64,000 nt of DNA, from contig CAKRFN010000015.1 of NCBI GenBank assembly GCA_934320655.1, positions 1 through 64,000 of the forward strand, in the 5' to 3' direction. Source of the DNA: an uncultured Eubacterium sp. (lineage in GTDB: Bacteria; Bacillota; Clostridia; Lachnospirales; Lachnospiraceae). Within the stretch, counting starts at the first letter, position 1. Every line of letters starts with the position of its first letter. Shown here in pieces: positions 52,928 through 63,800 of this stretch. The notes under the pieces were generated by a model. That model saw nothing but the letters and a program-made list of their open reading frames with translations, searched no databases and was not told where the DNA came from. The translations under genes and the position numbers were made by a program.

Positions 52928-53014
52928 TGCTCATTGCGTGTTGTAGCGGTTGTCTGGGACAGGCCGCATGACATATTATCACACTCAATATTATATTTTA
53001 GGAGGAATGTCAAA

Positions 53015-55651
53015 ATGGCAAACAAATGGGTTTACATGTTCAGCGAAGGCGACATGAGCATGCGTAATCTTCTTGGTGGAAAAGGTGCAAACCTTGCCGA
53101 GATGACAAGCATCGGACTTCCTGTTCCGCAGGGATTCACGATCACAACCGAGGCTTGTACACAGTACTATGAGGATGGACGCAAGATTAACGACGAGATC
53201 ATGGCACAGGCTATGGAAGGCGTTAAGAAGATGGAAGAGATCAACGGCAAGAAGTTCGGCGATCTGAAGAATCCTTTATTAGTATCCGTACGTTCCGGTG
53301 CCAGAGCTTCTATGCCCGGTATGATGGACACCATCTTAAACCTTGGTTTAAATGACGAGGTTGTTGCAGCAATGATCGCTGGTAACCCTGATCCGAAGTT
53401 CGAGCGTTTCGTATATGATTCTTATAGACGTTTCATCCAGATGTTCTCTGATGTCGTAATGGAAGTTGGTAAGAAGTATTTCGAGCAGTTGATCGACCAG
53501 ATGAAAGAGAAGAAGGGTGTACAGTTCGACGTAGAGCTGACCGCTGCTGATCTGAAAGAGCTGGCTGAGCAGTTCAAGGCTGAGTACAAGAAGCAGTTGG
53601 GAGAGGACTTCCCTGCAGATCCTGTAGAGCAGTTGAAACTGGCTATCGAGGCTGTATTCCGTTCATGGGACAACCCTCGTGCAAACGTATACCGTCGTGA
53701 CAACGATATCCCTTATTCTTGGGGAACCGCTGTAAACGTAATGCCGATGGTATTCGGTAACTTAAATGATGAGTCTGGTACAGGTGTTGCATTTACACGT
53801 GATCCTGCAACCGGAGAGAAGAAGCTGATGGGTGAGTTCCTGATCAACGCACAGGGCGAGGACGTAGTAGCAGGTGTTCGTACACCTATGCCGATCGCTC
53901 AGATGGAGAAGGAGTTCCCTGAGGCATATGCAGATTTCATCAAGGTATGTGATATTCTTGAGAACCACTACCATGATATGCAGGATATGGAGTTCACCGT
54001 AGAGAACAAGAAGCTGTTCATGCTTCAGTGCCGTAACGGTAAGAGAACTGCTCCCGCTGCATTAAAGATCGCTTGTGACCTTGTTGATGAGGGACACAAG
54101 ACCGAGGAAGAAGCAGTAGCTATGATCGATCCTCGTAACTTAGATACATTATTACACCCTCAGTTCGATGCTGCTGCATTAAAGGCTGCTACACCGATCG
54201 GAAAGGGACTTGGTGCTTCTCCGGGAGCTGCCTGCGGTAAGGTTGTATTTACTGCTGATGATGCAGTTGCTTGGAACGAGCGTGGCGAGAAGGTCGTTTT
54301 AGTTCGTCTTGAGACCTCTCCTGAGGATATTACCGGTATGAAGGCTGCTCAGGGTATCCTGACTGTCCGTGGTGGTATGACTTCTCACGCAGCCGTAGTT
54401 GCACGTGGTATGGGAACATGCTGTGTATCCGGATGTGGAGATATCGCTATGGATGAGGAGAACAAGCAGTTCACCTTAGCAGGACAGAAGTTTACCGAGG
54501 GATCTGAGATCTCTATCGATGGTACAACCGGTAACATCTATGCAGGTATCATTCCTACCGTAGACGCTACGATCGCTGGTGAGTTCGGCCGTGTAATGGC
54601 TTGGGCTGACAAGTATCGTACATTAAAGGTTCGTACAAACGCTGATACACCCGCAGATGCAAAGAAGGCTCGCGAGCTGGGCGCTGAGGGTATCGGACTT
54701 TGCCGTACCGAGCATATGTTCTTCGAGGAAGACAGAATCGCAGCATTCCGTGAGATGATCTGTGCTGATACCGTAGAAGAGCGTGAGGCAGCATTAGAGA
54801 AGATCCTTCCTTACCAGCAGGGAGATTTCAAGGCGCTGTATGAGGCTCTTGAGGGCAACCCGGTTACGATCCGTTTCCTTGACCCGCCGCTTCATGAGTT
54901 CGTTCCCACTGAGGAAGACGATATCAAGAAGTTAGCAGATGCACAGGGCAAGAGTGTTGATGAGATCAAGACAATCATCGCTTCCCTGCACGAGTTCAAC
55001 CCGATGATGGGTCATCGTGGATGCCGTCTGGCTGTTACCTATCCTGAGATTGCAAAGATGCAGACAAAGGCTGTCATCCGTGCAGCAATCGAGGTTCAGA
55101 AGGCTCATGCTGACTGGAATGTAAAGCCTGAGATCATGATCCCGTTAGTATGTGAGATCAAAGAGTTAAAGTATGTAAAGAAGGTTGTTGTTGAGACTGC
55201 AGACGCTGAGATCGCAGCAGCAGGCGTGAAGTTAGAGTACGAAGTAGGTACTATGATCGAGATCCCTCGTGCAGCCCTGACTGCTGATGAGATCGCTACA
55301 GAGGCAGACTTCTTCTGCTTCGGTACCAACGACTTGACTCAGATGACATTCGGCTTCTCTCGTGACGATGCTGGTAAGTTCTTAGACGCTTACTATGACA
55401 ACAAGATCTTCGAGAACGATCCGTTTGCTAAGTTAGACCAGACCGGCGTTGGCAAGCTGATGGAGATGGCTATCAAGCTTGGTAAGCCTGTAAATCCGAA
55501 GCTTCACGTAGGTATCTGTGGAGAGCACGGTGGAGATCCTTCTTCCGTAGAGTTCTGCCACAAGATCGGTCTTGACTATGTTTCATGCTCACCGTTCCGT
55601 GTGCCGATCGCAAGACTGGCAGCCGCACAGGCAGCGATTGCAAACAAGTAG
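53015..55651 (+). CDS. ppdK: Pyruvate, phosphate dikinase
   Basis: 878 residues from ATG 53015 behind AGGAGGA; a longer frame to 52934 includes the hairpin region. It interconverts pyruvate, ATP and phosphate with phosphoenolpyruvate, AMP and pyrophosphate. The N-terminal ATP-grasp part begins KWVYMFSEGDMSMRNLLGGK. The phosphorylated histidine is H458 in RGGMTSHAAVVARGMGTCC. The C-terminal barrel carries the PEP-utiliser signature (EGIGLCRTEHMFF; GICGEHGGDPSSVEFC). Codon use here is strongly biased, as in highly expressed genes. Typical of anaerobes using pyrophosphate-linked glycolysis. Confidence 0.97.
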   Translation: MANKWVYMFSEGDMSMRNLLGGKGANLAEMTSIGLPVPQGFTITTEACTQYYEDGRKINDEIMAQAMEGVKKMEEINGKKFGDLKNPLLVSVRSGARASMPGMMDTILNLGLNDEVVAAMIAGNPDPKFERFVYDSYRRFIQMFSDVVMEVGKKYFEQLIDQMKEKKGVQFDVELTAADLKELAEQFKAEYKKQLGEDFPADPVEQLKLAIEAVFRSWDNPRANVYRRDNDIPYSWGTAVNVMPMVFGNLNDESGTGVAFTRDPATGEKKLMGEFLINAQGEDVVAGVRTPMPIAQMEKEFPEAYADFIKVCDILENHYHDMQDMEFTVENKKLFMLQCRNGKRTAPAALKIACDLVDEGHKTEEEAVAMIDPRNLDTLLHPQFDAAALKAATPIGKGLGASPGAACGKVVFTADDAVAWNERGEKVVLVRLETSPEDITGMKAAQGILTVRGGMTSHAAVVARGMGTCCVSGCGDIAMDEENKQFTLAGQKFTEGSEISIDGTTGNIYAGIIPTVDATIAGEFGRVMAWADKYRTLKVRTNADTPADAKKARELGAEGIGLCRTEHMFFEEDRIAAFREMICADTVEEREAALEKILPYQQGDFKALYEALEGNPVTIRFLDPPLHEFVPTEEDDIKKLADAQGKSVDEIKTIIASLHEFNPMMGHRGCRLAVTYPEIAKMQTKAVIRAAIEVQKAHADWNVKPEIMIPLVCEIKELKYVKKVVVETADAEIAAAGVKLEYEVGTMIEIPRAALTADEIATEADFFCFGTNDLTQMTFGFSRDDAGKFLDAYYDNKIFENDPFAKLDQTGVGKLMEMAIKLGKPVNPKLHVGICGEHGGDPSSVEFCHKIGLDYVSCSPFRVPIARLAAAQAAIANK

Positions 55652-55654
55652 GCG

Positions 55655-55794
55655 AACATTCTTTCGATGAAGTTCATCTATTTACAAAGCGATTAAGTTT
55701 TGAAGAAGCACAGAGGTATAGGAAAAGTTATGGTAGATATCTACGGAAAAATCAATGGGATAACATTGATGTCGAAGTAGTAATGTTACTGTAA
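55655..55794 (+). pseudogene. C-terminal remnant of an unidentified gene
   Basis: Directly after ppdK an open stretch without its own start encodes EHSFDEVHLFTKRLSFEEAQ, then RYRKSYGRYLRKNQWDNIDV and a short end before a TAA at 55792-55794. The base composition changes to AT-rich here. It reads like the tail of a gene whose front has been deleted, but I do not recognise it. Chance openness is possible over this short length. Confidence 0.3.
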
Positions 55795-55815
55795 AATTGA
55801 ATATATTATGTGAGT

Positions 55816-55858
55816 TGACCCCATCAAGTAGTACAATCTACTTGGTGGGGTTATTTAT
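55816..55858 (+). terminator. Terminator at the core/island boundary
   Basis: CCCCATCAAGTAG and CTACTTGGTGGGG pair with a TACAAT loop, followed by TTATTTATTT. It probably ends the ppdK transcript or that of the remnant after it. Confidence 0.8.
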
Positions 55859-56074
55859 TTAAATTTAAAAAATACATCCATTTGAGCTAAGGAAAAAGCT
55901 TGGTATGATAAGAGAATATATTATTAATATGAAAAAATTAATAGAATTAAGGAATGTGTTGAGATAATATAATGCTTGCAATTGATAAAAAAGTTTACAA
56001 AAAGGTAATAGATTTTTCTCTAAATTGGTAGTATACTGTTACCATGTATCCATGGACTGAAAGGAGGACATCAT
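55859..56074. other. AT-rich intergenic region before the accessory island
   Basis: About 215 bases of very AT-rich sequence with no credible frame. TATACT at 56031-56036 could be a -10 box for the following gene but no clear -35 is present. No inverted repeats or attachment-site duplication were noticed. Confidence 0.4.
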
Positions 56075-56497
56075 ATGTATAATGCGATTGATTTATCTAA
56101 ATATATTGTATCAAAGTGTGTAAAGGATGGTCATCCTGTCAGTAATCTTCAATTACAAAAAATCTTATATTATATACAGAAAGATTTTTTGCAGCGTGAT
56201 GAAATTGCTTTTTCTGATAATATAGAAGCTTGGCAATTTGGACCAGTTGTTCCTAATGTTTATTATCATTATTGTGGTTTTGGTGCTATGCCAATATCTA
56301 TTATTAATGATACATTTTCAATTGTAGCTACAGATGCTGTATTCATTGATAAGATAGTAGAAGAAAAAAGACAACTTAATCCTTGGGATATGGTAGCTGA
56401 GACTCATAAAGATGGTGGAGCTTGGGCTAAGATATATAGTAATGGATTAGGTAATCATTGTATTATTCCTACTGAATTAATAAAGGCGGTGGGATAA
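56075..56497 (+). CDS. Panacea-domain (SocA-like/DUF4065) protein, candidate antitoxin
   Basis: 140 residues. The Panacea (DUF4065) pattern is clear: AIDLSKYIVSKCVKDGHPVS, then NLQLQKILYYIQKDFL and EAWQFGPVVPNVYYHY. Panacea proteins act as antitoxins that neutralise many unrelated toxins encoded beside them (PanAT systems). AAGGAGG precedes ATG 56075. The stop codon touches the next start, so the pair is expressed together. In type II systems the antitoxin often comes first, as here. An ordinary phage-associated DUF4065 role is the alternative. Confidence 0.82.
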   Translation: MYNAIDLSKYIVSKCVKDGHPVSNLQLQKILYYIQKDFLQRDEIAFSDNIEAWQFGPVVPNVYYHYCGFGAMPISIINDTFSIVATDAVFIDKIVEEKRQLNPWDMVAETHKDGGAWAKIYSNGLGNHCIIPTELIKAVG

Positions 56498-57400
56498 ATG
56501 GATTTAACAAAGGAACAGGCTCAGAGAGAAGAATTTTGCAAAATTCTTTTTGAGTTAGCAAAGAATCAGGAAATGCTTCAAGATAAAAGTACTCGACATG
56601 CGATGTATAAACGTCTTGAAGCACTTTATTATTCTCCTAATAAGGAAGATAGGTATAGGCACTTCTATTCAGATATATTCACTGTGTTAACTCAGATTCA
56701 GCAAGCACCAAATCAGAATCAGGGAGACATTAATATTTTGGGACAGAATTTATCGTTAATAAGAGCGGGGTATAATCCTCAAAATAGAGATGAACATGGA
56801 AATATTATTGATATAAGTGATAGCATTCAAAAATTATATGACCATGTAAGTTTAGATATTGCGAGGATTCTGTATTCTGATGCGGGAGATAGGAAAACCG
56901 CAGGAGAAACGACAATTGTTGATGTTCAATCCCAGTTAAATCAAATACAGGTGGAAATTGATAAGGCTAAGTTAGCACAAAACAATGTTGAAACTGAATT
57001 AGGAAAACAACAGAGAGAATATATATCTATTTTAGGAATATTTGCTGCTGTTGTATTGGCATTTACAGGAGGTATAGCATTTTCTACATCTGTACTTAAT
57101 AACATCAACACTGCAAGTGTGTATAGAATTTTAGTGGTGTCTTTAATAATAGGATTAGTATTGATTAATATATTGTTTGGCTTGTTTTATTATGTTGACA
57201 GGTTAGTAAATGGTTTGCAAGAAAATAGAAAAAAATTAAAGCCATTATTATTCTCAAATATCGTATTGTGTATATTGCTAATTGCTACTATATGTGCATG
57301 GTGTTATGGATTGGTTGAAAAACGCGATGTCAGAATAAGAGCAGAGAACAAGGGAATAGAGCAAACTACGGAAGCTATGAAACAGCTAGAAAGTGAGTAA
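56498..57400 (+). CDS. Three-helix membrane protein, candidate toxin of the Panacea pair
   Basis: 300 residues. A soluble helical N-terminal half (1-170) with a coiled coil at about 145-175 (QSQLNQIQVEIDKAKLAQNN) is followed by membrane helices at about 175-197 (ISILGIFAAVVLAFTGGIAF), 210-233 and 255-278. The start follows the antitoxin stop with no gap. Position beside a Panacea gene makes it a predicted membrane-acting PanT, but I recognise no toxin family. A non-toxic membrane sensor of a defence locus is an alternative. A terminator follows. Confidence 0.65.
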   Translation: MDLTKEQAQREEFCKILFELAKNQEMLQDKSTRHAMYKRLEALYYSPNKEDRYRHFYSDIFTVLTQIQQAPNQNQGDINILGQNLSLIRAGYNPQNRDEHGNIIDISDSIQKLYDHVSLDIARILYSDAGDRKTAGETTIVDVQSQLNQIQVEIDKAKLAQNNVETELGKQQREYISILGIFAAVVLAFTGGIAFSTSVLNNINTASVYRILVVSLIIGLVLINILFGLFYYVDRLVNGLQENRKKLKPLLFSNIVLCILLIATICAWCYGLVEKRDVRIRAENKGIEQTTEAMKQLESE

Positions 57401-57426
57401 AAAAGAAGGTAACCCCTTCTTTTTTT
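57401..57426 (+). terminator. Terminator after the candidate toxin
   Basis: AAAAGAAGG pairs with CCTTCTTTT around TAACC, followed by further T residues. It separates the Panacea pair from the helicase operon. Confidence 0.75.
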
Positions 57427-57497
57427 TGTTGCTATTATTCCGATAGCAGACTATAATATAACTAGATTTTTATTGTTGATTTTATATGAGGTAAAGA

Positions 57498-57683
57498 ATG
57501 ATGGAATATTTAACAACAACAGAAATGTCAAAGTTATGGAATCTTTCTTCTAGAAGAATTGGCGTTTTGTGTGTAGAAGGAAGAATAGATGGAGCAATAA
57601 AAAAAGGAAAGATGTGGTTGTTACCAGCAGATGCAACTAGACCAGCAGATGCGCGATATAAAGCAAATAAACGACCAGAATAG
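57498..57683 (+). CDS. Small helix-turn-helix DNA-binding protein
   Basis: 61 residues. MEYLTTTEMSKLWNLSSRRI is an excisionase/MerR-type helix-turn-helix, followed by a wing-like VEGRIDGAIKKGKMWLLP. It ends with a basic ADATRPADARYKANKRPE tail. GAGGTAAAG precedes ATG 57498. It lies 31 bases before the PLD-helicase gene, so it could be the operon regulator. Similar small HTH proteins occur beside restriction systems and mobile elements. Confidence 0.7.
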   Translation: MMEYLTTTEMSKLWNLSSRRIGVLCVEGRIDGAIKKGKMWLLPADATRPADARYKANKRPE

Positions 57684-57714
57684 TACTTGATATTAAATAC
57701 TAAGGAGTGAAGGT

Positions 57715-60700
57715 ATGCATACTGATTTAACTTTTTTCACTAACGAGCCAGATAGAAATCTTTATGACAGATTTAGCAATATCTTGAAGAGTAATACACA
57801 GTTCTTTGATGTGCTTGTAGGATATTTTAGAACTAGCGGATTTTTTAAGATGTATGAAGCTATGGCAGATGTTGAGAAGATTCGTATTCTTGTTGGCCTT
57901 AATGTAGATAAGTATACGGTGAAGATTATTGACAGGGCGAATAATGAGATTGCCTTTGATAAGCTGACAACAAAGGAAGCTAAGGAAGCATTTAACGAAG
58001 ATGTTGTAAATGAATTTGAAAAGTCAGAAACAAATGCTTCTATTGAACAGGGAGTACGCACCTTTATTGAGTGGCTCAGGAACGGAAAACTTGAAATGAG
58101 AATGTATGTGGATGCACCTATTCATGCAAAAGTCTATATTATGCGTAAGGATATGGATAAAACACCTGATACATATGGAAGTGTTATTACGGGTTCTAGC
58201 AATTTTTCTGAGGCTGGGTTACAGAATAATCTAGAGTTCAATGTAGAGCTTAAAGATAGCAGAGATGTGCAGTTTGCTCTTGAAAAATTTGAAGATTTAT
58301 GGGCTAAATCAGTACCAGTTACTGATGAATATATTGAAGCAGTGGAAAAGAAAACATGGCTTCGCAATGATATTACACCATATGAAATATATTTGAAGAC
58401 ATTATATGAGTTTTTTAAAGAAGAGATTAATTCAGATAAGGACTTGCTTGGGGATGATTTGCTGCCAGATGGATATATGAAATTGCAGTATCAGCTTGAT
58501 GCTGTTGTACAGGCACGCAAGATACTGGAAACATATAATGGTGTATTTATATCGGATGTAGTAGGTCTGGGTAAGACATATATATGTGCTATGTTAGCTA
58601 AGGCATTACCAAAGGGAAAGAAGCTCATTATATGTCCTCCTGTACTGGTAGATTACTGGAAAGAAGTTCTTCTTGAATTTGATGTTGCTGCCGAAGTAGA
58701 GTCATTAGGAAAGCTGGAAAAGATTCTTGATAAAGGTGTAGATAAGTTTAAATACATTTTTATTGATGAAGCACATAGATTTAGAAATCAGGGAACAGAA
58801 AGCTTTAGTAATCTTCATAAGATATGCTATGGTAAAAAGGTGGTTCTTATTTCTGCCACACCTATTAACAATTATTCTAGTGATATTGAAAATCAACTGT
58901 ATCTGTTCCAGCCTAAGCATGACAGTACAATTATCGGATTAAGGGACCTCGAAGCTTTTTTTAAGGAATTGCATAGAAAAGAAAATAAATACTCAAAGGG
59001 AACACAACTCTATGTTGACCAGCTTAGAGCTAACTCAGAGGAAATCAGGGACAGGATACTTCGTCATGTAATGATTCGAAGAACTCGTGGCGAGATTATG
59101 GAATATTACAAAGATGACCTAGAAAAGCAAGGACTGTCATTCCCTAAATTAGGAAGTCCAATTCCTATTGCTTATGAGTTTGATGATGATACAAATATAG
59201 TATTTAATGAAACTGTTGATGTGATTAAGAATTTTAAATATTCTAGATATAAACCATTAACATATCTTAAGGATACGAAGAAATATGCAACCTTATTAGC
59301 TGCACAGCATAATATGGGTGGATTCATGAAATCCATTCTTGTAAAGCGTCTTGAAAGTAGTTTTTTTGCATTTAAGAATACGCTTGCTAGATTCCAGCAA
59401 TCTTATGAAAAGTTTTTAGAAATGTATGATGCTGGTGAAGTGTACATTAGCAAGAAAGTTGATGTATATGACTTGCTTGATAGCGGTGATGATGATAAGT
59501 TGATGAAATTGGTTGAAGAAGAGACAGTAATGCACTTCAAATCAACAGATTTTATAGAACAGTTTATCAAAGATTTAAAGTGGGATTTAGCAAAACTTAA
59601 ATATCTCAGTGATATGTGGACTAATATTTCTTTTGACCCAAAACTTGAACAGTTTAAGAAAGAATTAAATGAAAATAAAAAACTTGTTGGAAACAAAAAG
59701 ATAATTTTTACAGAATCTAAGGAAACTGCTGAATATTTGGAAAGAGAGCTTCGCCCAATATTTGGTGACAGAGTAATCTCTTACACAGGTTCAAGCACAA
59801 TGATATTAAAAGCAGCTATTGAAGATAGTTTTAATCCTAAGCAAAAAGACAGAGATAATGACCAGTTTGATGTACTGGTAACTACTGATGTATTGGCAGA
59901 AGGTATTAACTTACATAGAGCAAATGCTTTGATAAATTATGATTTGCCTTGGAATCCAACAAGAATCATGCAACGTGTTGGTCGTATTAATCGTGTCGGT
60001 ACAGAATATACGGAAATATTCGTGTTTAACTTTTTCCCTACTGCTCAGAGTAGTAAGCATTTACAGTTGAAAGACCGCATTATGGAAAAATTACAGGCAT
60101 TTCGTGATACATTAGGAGAAGATTTTAAATATTTATCAGATGAGGAACAGGTAAGTTCGCAGAAGTTGTTCCAAGATTTGAATGCCGATTTGAATGCTGA
60201 TGAAGAAAGCTCAAATCCAGAATTAGCATACTTAGCCATTATCCGGCAGATTAGAGATAATGATGTTAATCTCTTTGACAAGATAAAGAAGTTTCCTAAG
60301 AAAGCAAAGACAGGTAGAAATTCTGATAAAGTAAAGGAAGATTCAACTATAAGTTTTATAAGGAAAGGCTTCATTAAATCGTTCTTTATAACTGGTGAAA
60401 CAGAAACAAGACAGATTTCTTTTATGGATGCAGTTTCATATTTGAAGTGCGAACCTGATGAGCCTAAGTTAAGCGTAGGCAAAAAGTATTTTGAACACTA
60501 TGATTCAAATAATGATGCTTTCGATGAATCGCTTACGGTAGAAGAAGTGATTACCACATCACGTCCAGCTGTAGCTGCTAATGACCAGAAGATGATTCGT
60601 TATCTAAGAGCTTTGTTACAGACTATTAGGACATTTACGGATGATGAAGAAGAAAAAATAAAGAGAATGATTGAGATATGGGAGAATGGGGATGTCCCTT

Positions 60701-60885
60701 CAAATGATACCAAGAATATTCTAAAGAGTATCAAGAATGTTGCAGATGGAGTAGAAGCATATCATAAGATTGTCTCTCAAGTTGATGACAAATATTTTGC
60801 AGGACGTAAGCAGGTGGCAAGCAGGGCAGAAGGTGAAGAAAAGCAAGTTATTCTGTCTTGTTACATGAAAGGAGCTAAGAACTAA
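57715..60885 (+). CDS. PLD-nuclease/SNF2-helicase fusion protein of a defence system
   Basis: 1056 residues. The N-terminal PLD-like domain (about 10-200) has one HxK motif, H137-x-K139, and GSSN at 160-163, so a dimer would be needed for catalysis. The helicase follows: motif I VVGLGKT with K287, DEAH-type motif II DEAH at 351-354, motif III SATPINN and motif VI QRVGRINR at 753-760. A C-terminal region (about 800-1056) is unassigned. PLD plus SNF2 proteins occur beside Eco57I-type methylases in defence islands. AAGGAGTG precedes ATG 57715. Its stop overlaps the methyltransferase start by one base. Substrate (foreign DNA) is inferred. Confidence 0.85.
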   Translation: MHTDLTFFTNEPDRNLYDRFSNILKSNTQFFDVLVGYFRTSGFFKMYEAMADVEKIRILVGLNVDKYTVKIIDRANNEIAFDKLTTKEAKEAFNEDVVNEFEKSETNASIEQGVRTFIEWLRNGKLEMRMYVDAPIHAKVYIMRKDMDKTPDTYGSVITGSSNFSEAGLQNNLEFNVELKDSRDVQFALEKFEDLWAKSVPVTDEYIEAVEKKTWLRNDITPYEIYLKTLYEFFKEEINSDKDLLGDDLLPDGYMKLQYQLDAVVQARKILETYNGVFISDVVGLGKTYICAMLAKALPKGKKLIICPPVLVDYWKEVLLEFDVAAEVESLGKLEKILDKGVDKFKYIFIDEAHRFRNQGTESFSNLHKICYGKKVVLISATPINNYSSDIENQLYLFQPKHDSTIIGLRDLEAFFKELHRKENKYSKGTQLYVDQLRANSEEIRDRILRHVMIRRTRGEIMEYYKDDLEKQGLSFPKLGSPIPIAYEFDDDTNIVFNETVDVIKNFKYSRYKPLTYLKDTKKYATLLAAQHNMGGFMKSILVKRLESSFFAFKNTLARFQQSYEKFLEMYDAGEVYISKKVDVYDLLDSGDDDKLMKLVEEETVMHFKSTDFIEQFIKDLKWDLAKLKYLSDMWTNISFDPKLEQFKKELNENKKLVGNKKIIFTESKETAEYLERELRPIFGDRVISYTGSSTMILKAAIEDSFNPKQKDRDNDQFDVLVTTDVLAEGINLHRANALINYDLPWNPTRIMQRVGRINRVGTEYTEIFVFNFFPTAQSSKHLQLKDRIMEKLQAFRDTLGEDFKYLSDEEQVSSQKLFQDLNADLNADEESSNPELAYLAIIRQIRDNDVNLFDKIKKFPKKAKTGRNSDKVKEDSTISFIRKGFIKSFFITGETETRQISFMDAVSYLKCEPDEPKLSVGKKYFEHYDSNNDAFDESLTVEEVITTSRPAVAANDQKMIRYLRALLQTIRTFTDDEEEKIKRMIEIWENGDVPSNDTKNILKSIKNVADGVEAYHKIVSQVDDKYFAGRKQVASRAEGEEKQVILSCYMKGAKN

Positions 60886-63800
60886 TGAGTAGAAAAACAG
60901 ATATATTTGAAGCAGTACTCACAAACCCATATAATCATAATTCGTTTTTGGATTTTGTACGTGAATTTTTAAACGATATGGATATTGTAGCTCCTACGCA
61001 GTATAAAAAGGTTTATAATAATTTTTCATACTATGTGGACGGATATTTTCATATCGGAAATTATCAGGGAGATAACGGAGAAAAGATTGCAATATTTTCT
61101 GTAGCCCTTAAAAAAGGCGATTCAGTAGAGCGTTCCAGAACCATGCAGAGAAACTTTATAAAGCCACTTATTGAAGCTGGTAATTGTGCCGGTGCTTTGG
61201 TTGCATTCTATACTCCAGAGGAACCAGATAAATGGAGACTTTCATTTATTAGGTTAGATTATGAATTTTCAAAGGGTAAGGTAACGGAGAAACTTACACC
61301 AGCAAAAAGATATTCATACCTTGTTGGCAAGGGCGAGCCTTGTAATACCGCTAAGCAACGTTTATTCCCTATTTTTCAGGATGATACAAATAACCCTGGT
61401 ATTGATGAACTTGAAGAAGCATTCAGTGTAGAAAAGGTTACAAATGAGTTTTTCCAGTTGTATTGCGAAAAGTATCATGAGCTGCGTGAATATCTTGAAA
61501 GTAATGAGGATTTCATGCAGGAAGCACAAATAAGAAATTTTACAAGCGAACAGTTTGCAAAGAAATTGTTGGGTCAGATTGTGTTCTTATATTTTATTCA
61601 GAAAAAAGGATGGCTTGGTGTAGATGCTATTCCTGTTACAATGACGGAAAAGGAGTATAAAAGAGCTTTTTTTGCAAGAGGACAGAAGAGTAGAGACATA
61701 GTAGGCTCAGTGTATGCACCACAGGAGGATGGTTCATATAAAGTTGTATTTGAAAAACTTCGTGCATTATCCAATGAAGATGAGGAATTCCTTGCAGGTA
61801 TTGTAAAAGGGAAGCCTTGGGGAACTGGTCCTAAAGATTTTATGAGAAAAATGTTTGATGGTTGTGTTGATGCGGGTAAAAATTATTTTGATGATTATCT
61901 TGAGCCATTATTCTATACAGGACTTAATCTGAATCGTGGTGAGAATGGCTATTATCCGCCACTTCATAGGAGAATACCTTTCCTAAATGGTGGATTATTT
62001 GAGCAGCTTGATAACTATGAGTGGGAGAACAATAATTTCAATATTCCAAATAGTCTCTTTTCAAATGCAGATGTAAAGGGCAAGAGGGATGCTGATGGTA
62101 TTCTTGATATATTTGATAGATACAACTTTACAATGAATGAGGATGAACCTATGGAGCGAGAGGTTGCCATTGACCCAGAGATGCTTGGTAAGGTTTTTGA
62201 AAATCTTCTTGATGTAAAAGACCGAAAGTCGAAAGGTGCATTCTATACACCTAGAGAAATAGTTCATTACATGTGTCAGGAAACATTGATAAATCATCTT
62301 GTGACAAAGACTGGTATTTCGGAGAATGCAATAAGAGACTTTATTCTGTATGGTGAATACCTTAGAGATGAAGATACTGCAAAGACACTTAGAGTAACGG
62401 ATGCTTCTGGAAAGAGCCACTATGAATTTGATAAGAATAAAGATTTACTCATATCAGAAGAAATTTTGAGTTTCAAGAAAGGTGTAAACAGATTAAAAGA
62501 AATTGATGATTTACTAGCCAATGTAAAAGTGGCGGATTTAGCAGTCGGCTCTGGAGCGTTTCCGCTTGGAATGCTCAATGAGATTGTAAGAGCAAGACAA
62601 GTTCTTACAGAGTATTTGGCTATCGAAATGAATGGATTTCAGAAGAAAACATTCTATGCTTATGAGCGTAAACCATATGATTTAAAAGTGAATACCATAA
62701 AAAATTGTATTTTTGCCTGTGATATCGAACCAAGTGCGGTAGATATTGCGAAGCTTAGATTGTGGTTATCTATTGTTATTGATGATGAAATAGCTGATGA
62801 TGCTGGCAATGGGGAATTTGATGCACATACAAAGCCACGTCAGCTGCCTAATCTTGATTGTAATATTATTTGTGGAAATAGTTTGATGGATGAATTTTTG
62901 GGGAACAGGCTTATTACAGAAAGTGTATTATTAAATAATGTATCAGAAAATAGCCAGGGTTCTGTATTCCAAAATAGTGTAGATGGACTTATTTCTAAAC
63001 TTATTGAATTACAAGATAAATTGTTTTTCACAAAAGAACATAGTGATAAAGAGGAAATAAAAGAGCAAATACAAAAGATATATAATGATATTATTCTCGA
63101 ACAGATAGGTGGGAATTATGAATTAAGAGACAGATATTACGAATCATTGTCTGAGTCATCTAAACCATTTATTTTATGGCAGTTATATTTTCCTAAGGTA
63201 TTTAAAGAAAACAAAGGATTTGATATTGTTATTGGAAATCCACCGTATGTTGGAGAAAGTGGTCATAAGGATTTGTTTAGACCAATAGCAGCAACTGCAT
63301 TTGGAGAAAAATTTTACCAAGGCAAGATGGACTTATTCTATTTCTTTTTTCATAAAGGGTTAGATTTATTGCATGAGGACGGTTTTTGTAGCCTAATTAC
63401 TACTAATTATTATTTGAATGCATCAGGAGCTAAAACACTACGTAAAGATTTTAGTCAAAGAGCAAATGTAAAGAAATTAGTTAATTTTAATGAATTAAAA
63501 ATATTTCAATCAGCTTTAGGACAACATAATATTATTACATTTGTTGAAAAAGGAAATCATCAAGAAGATGTAGAGTGTTGCATAACAAATAGGAAAGGCT
63601 ATGCAGATGCTAATATTTTGCAAAGTGTAGTTAATTGGAATGATAAAGAAACCAATTATTTTATTATAAAGGGTGATAGGTTATACGATTCATCTGGAAA
63701 TATTTCATTTCATGAAGAAGATAGTATTTTGCAGAAAATGACAAATAAGCAGAATTACTTTATGGATAAAAAAGATATTGGTGGTGGTATAGATATTTTG

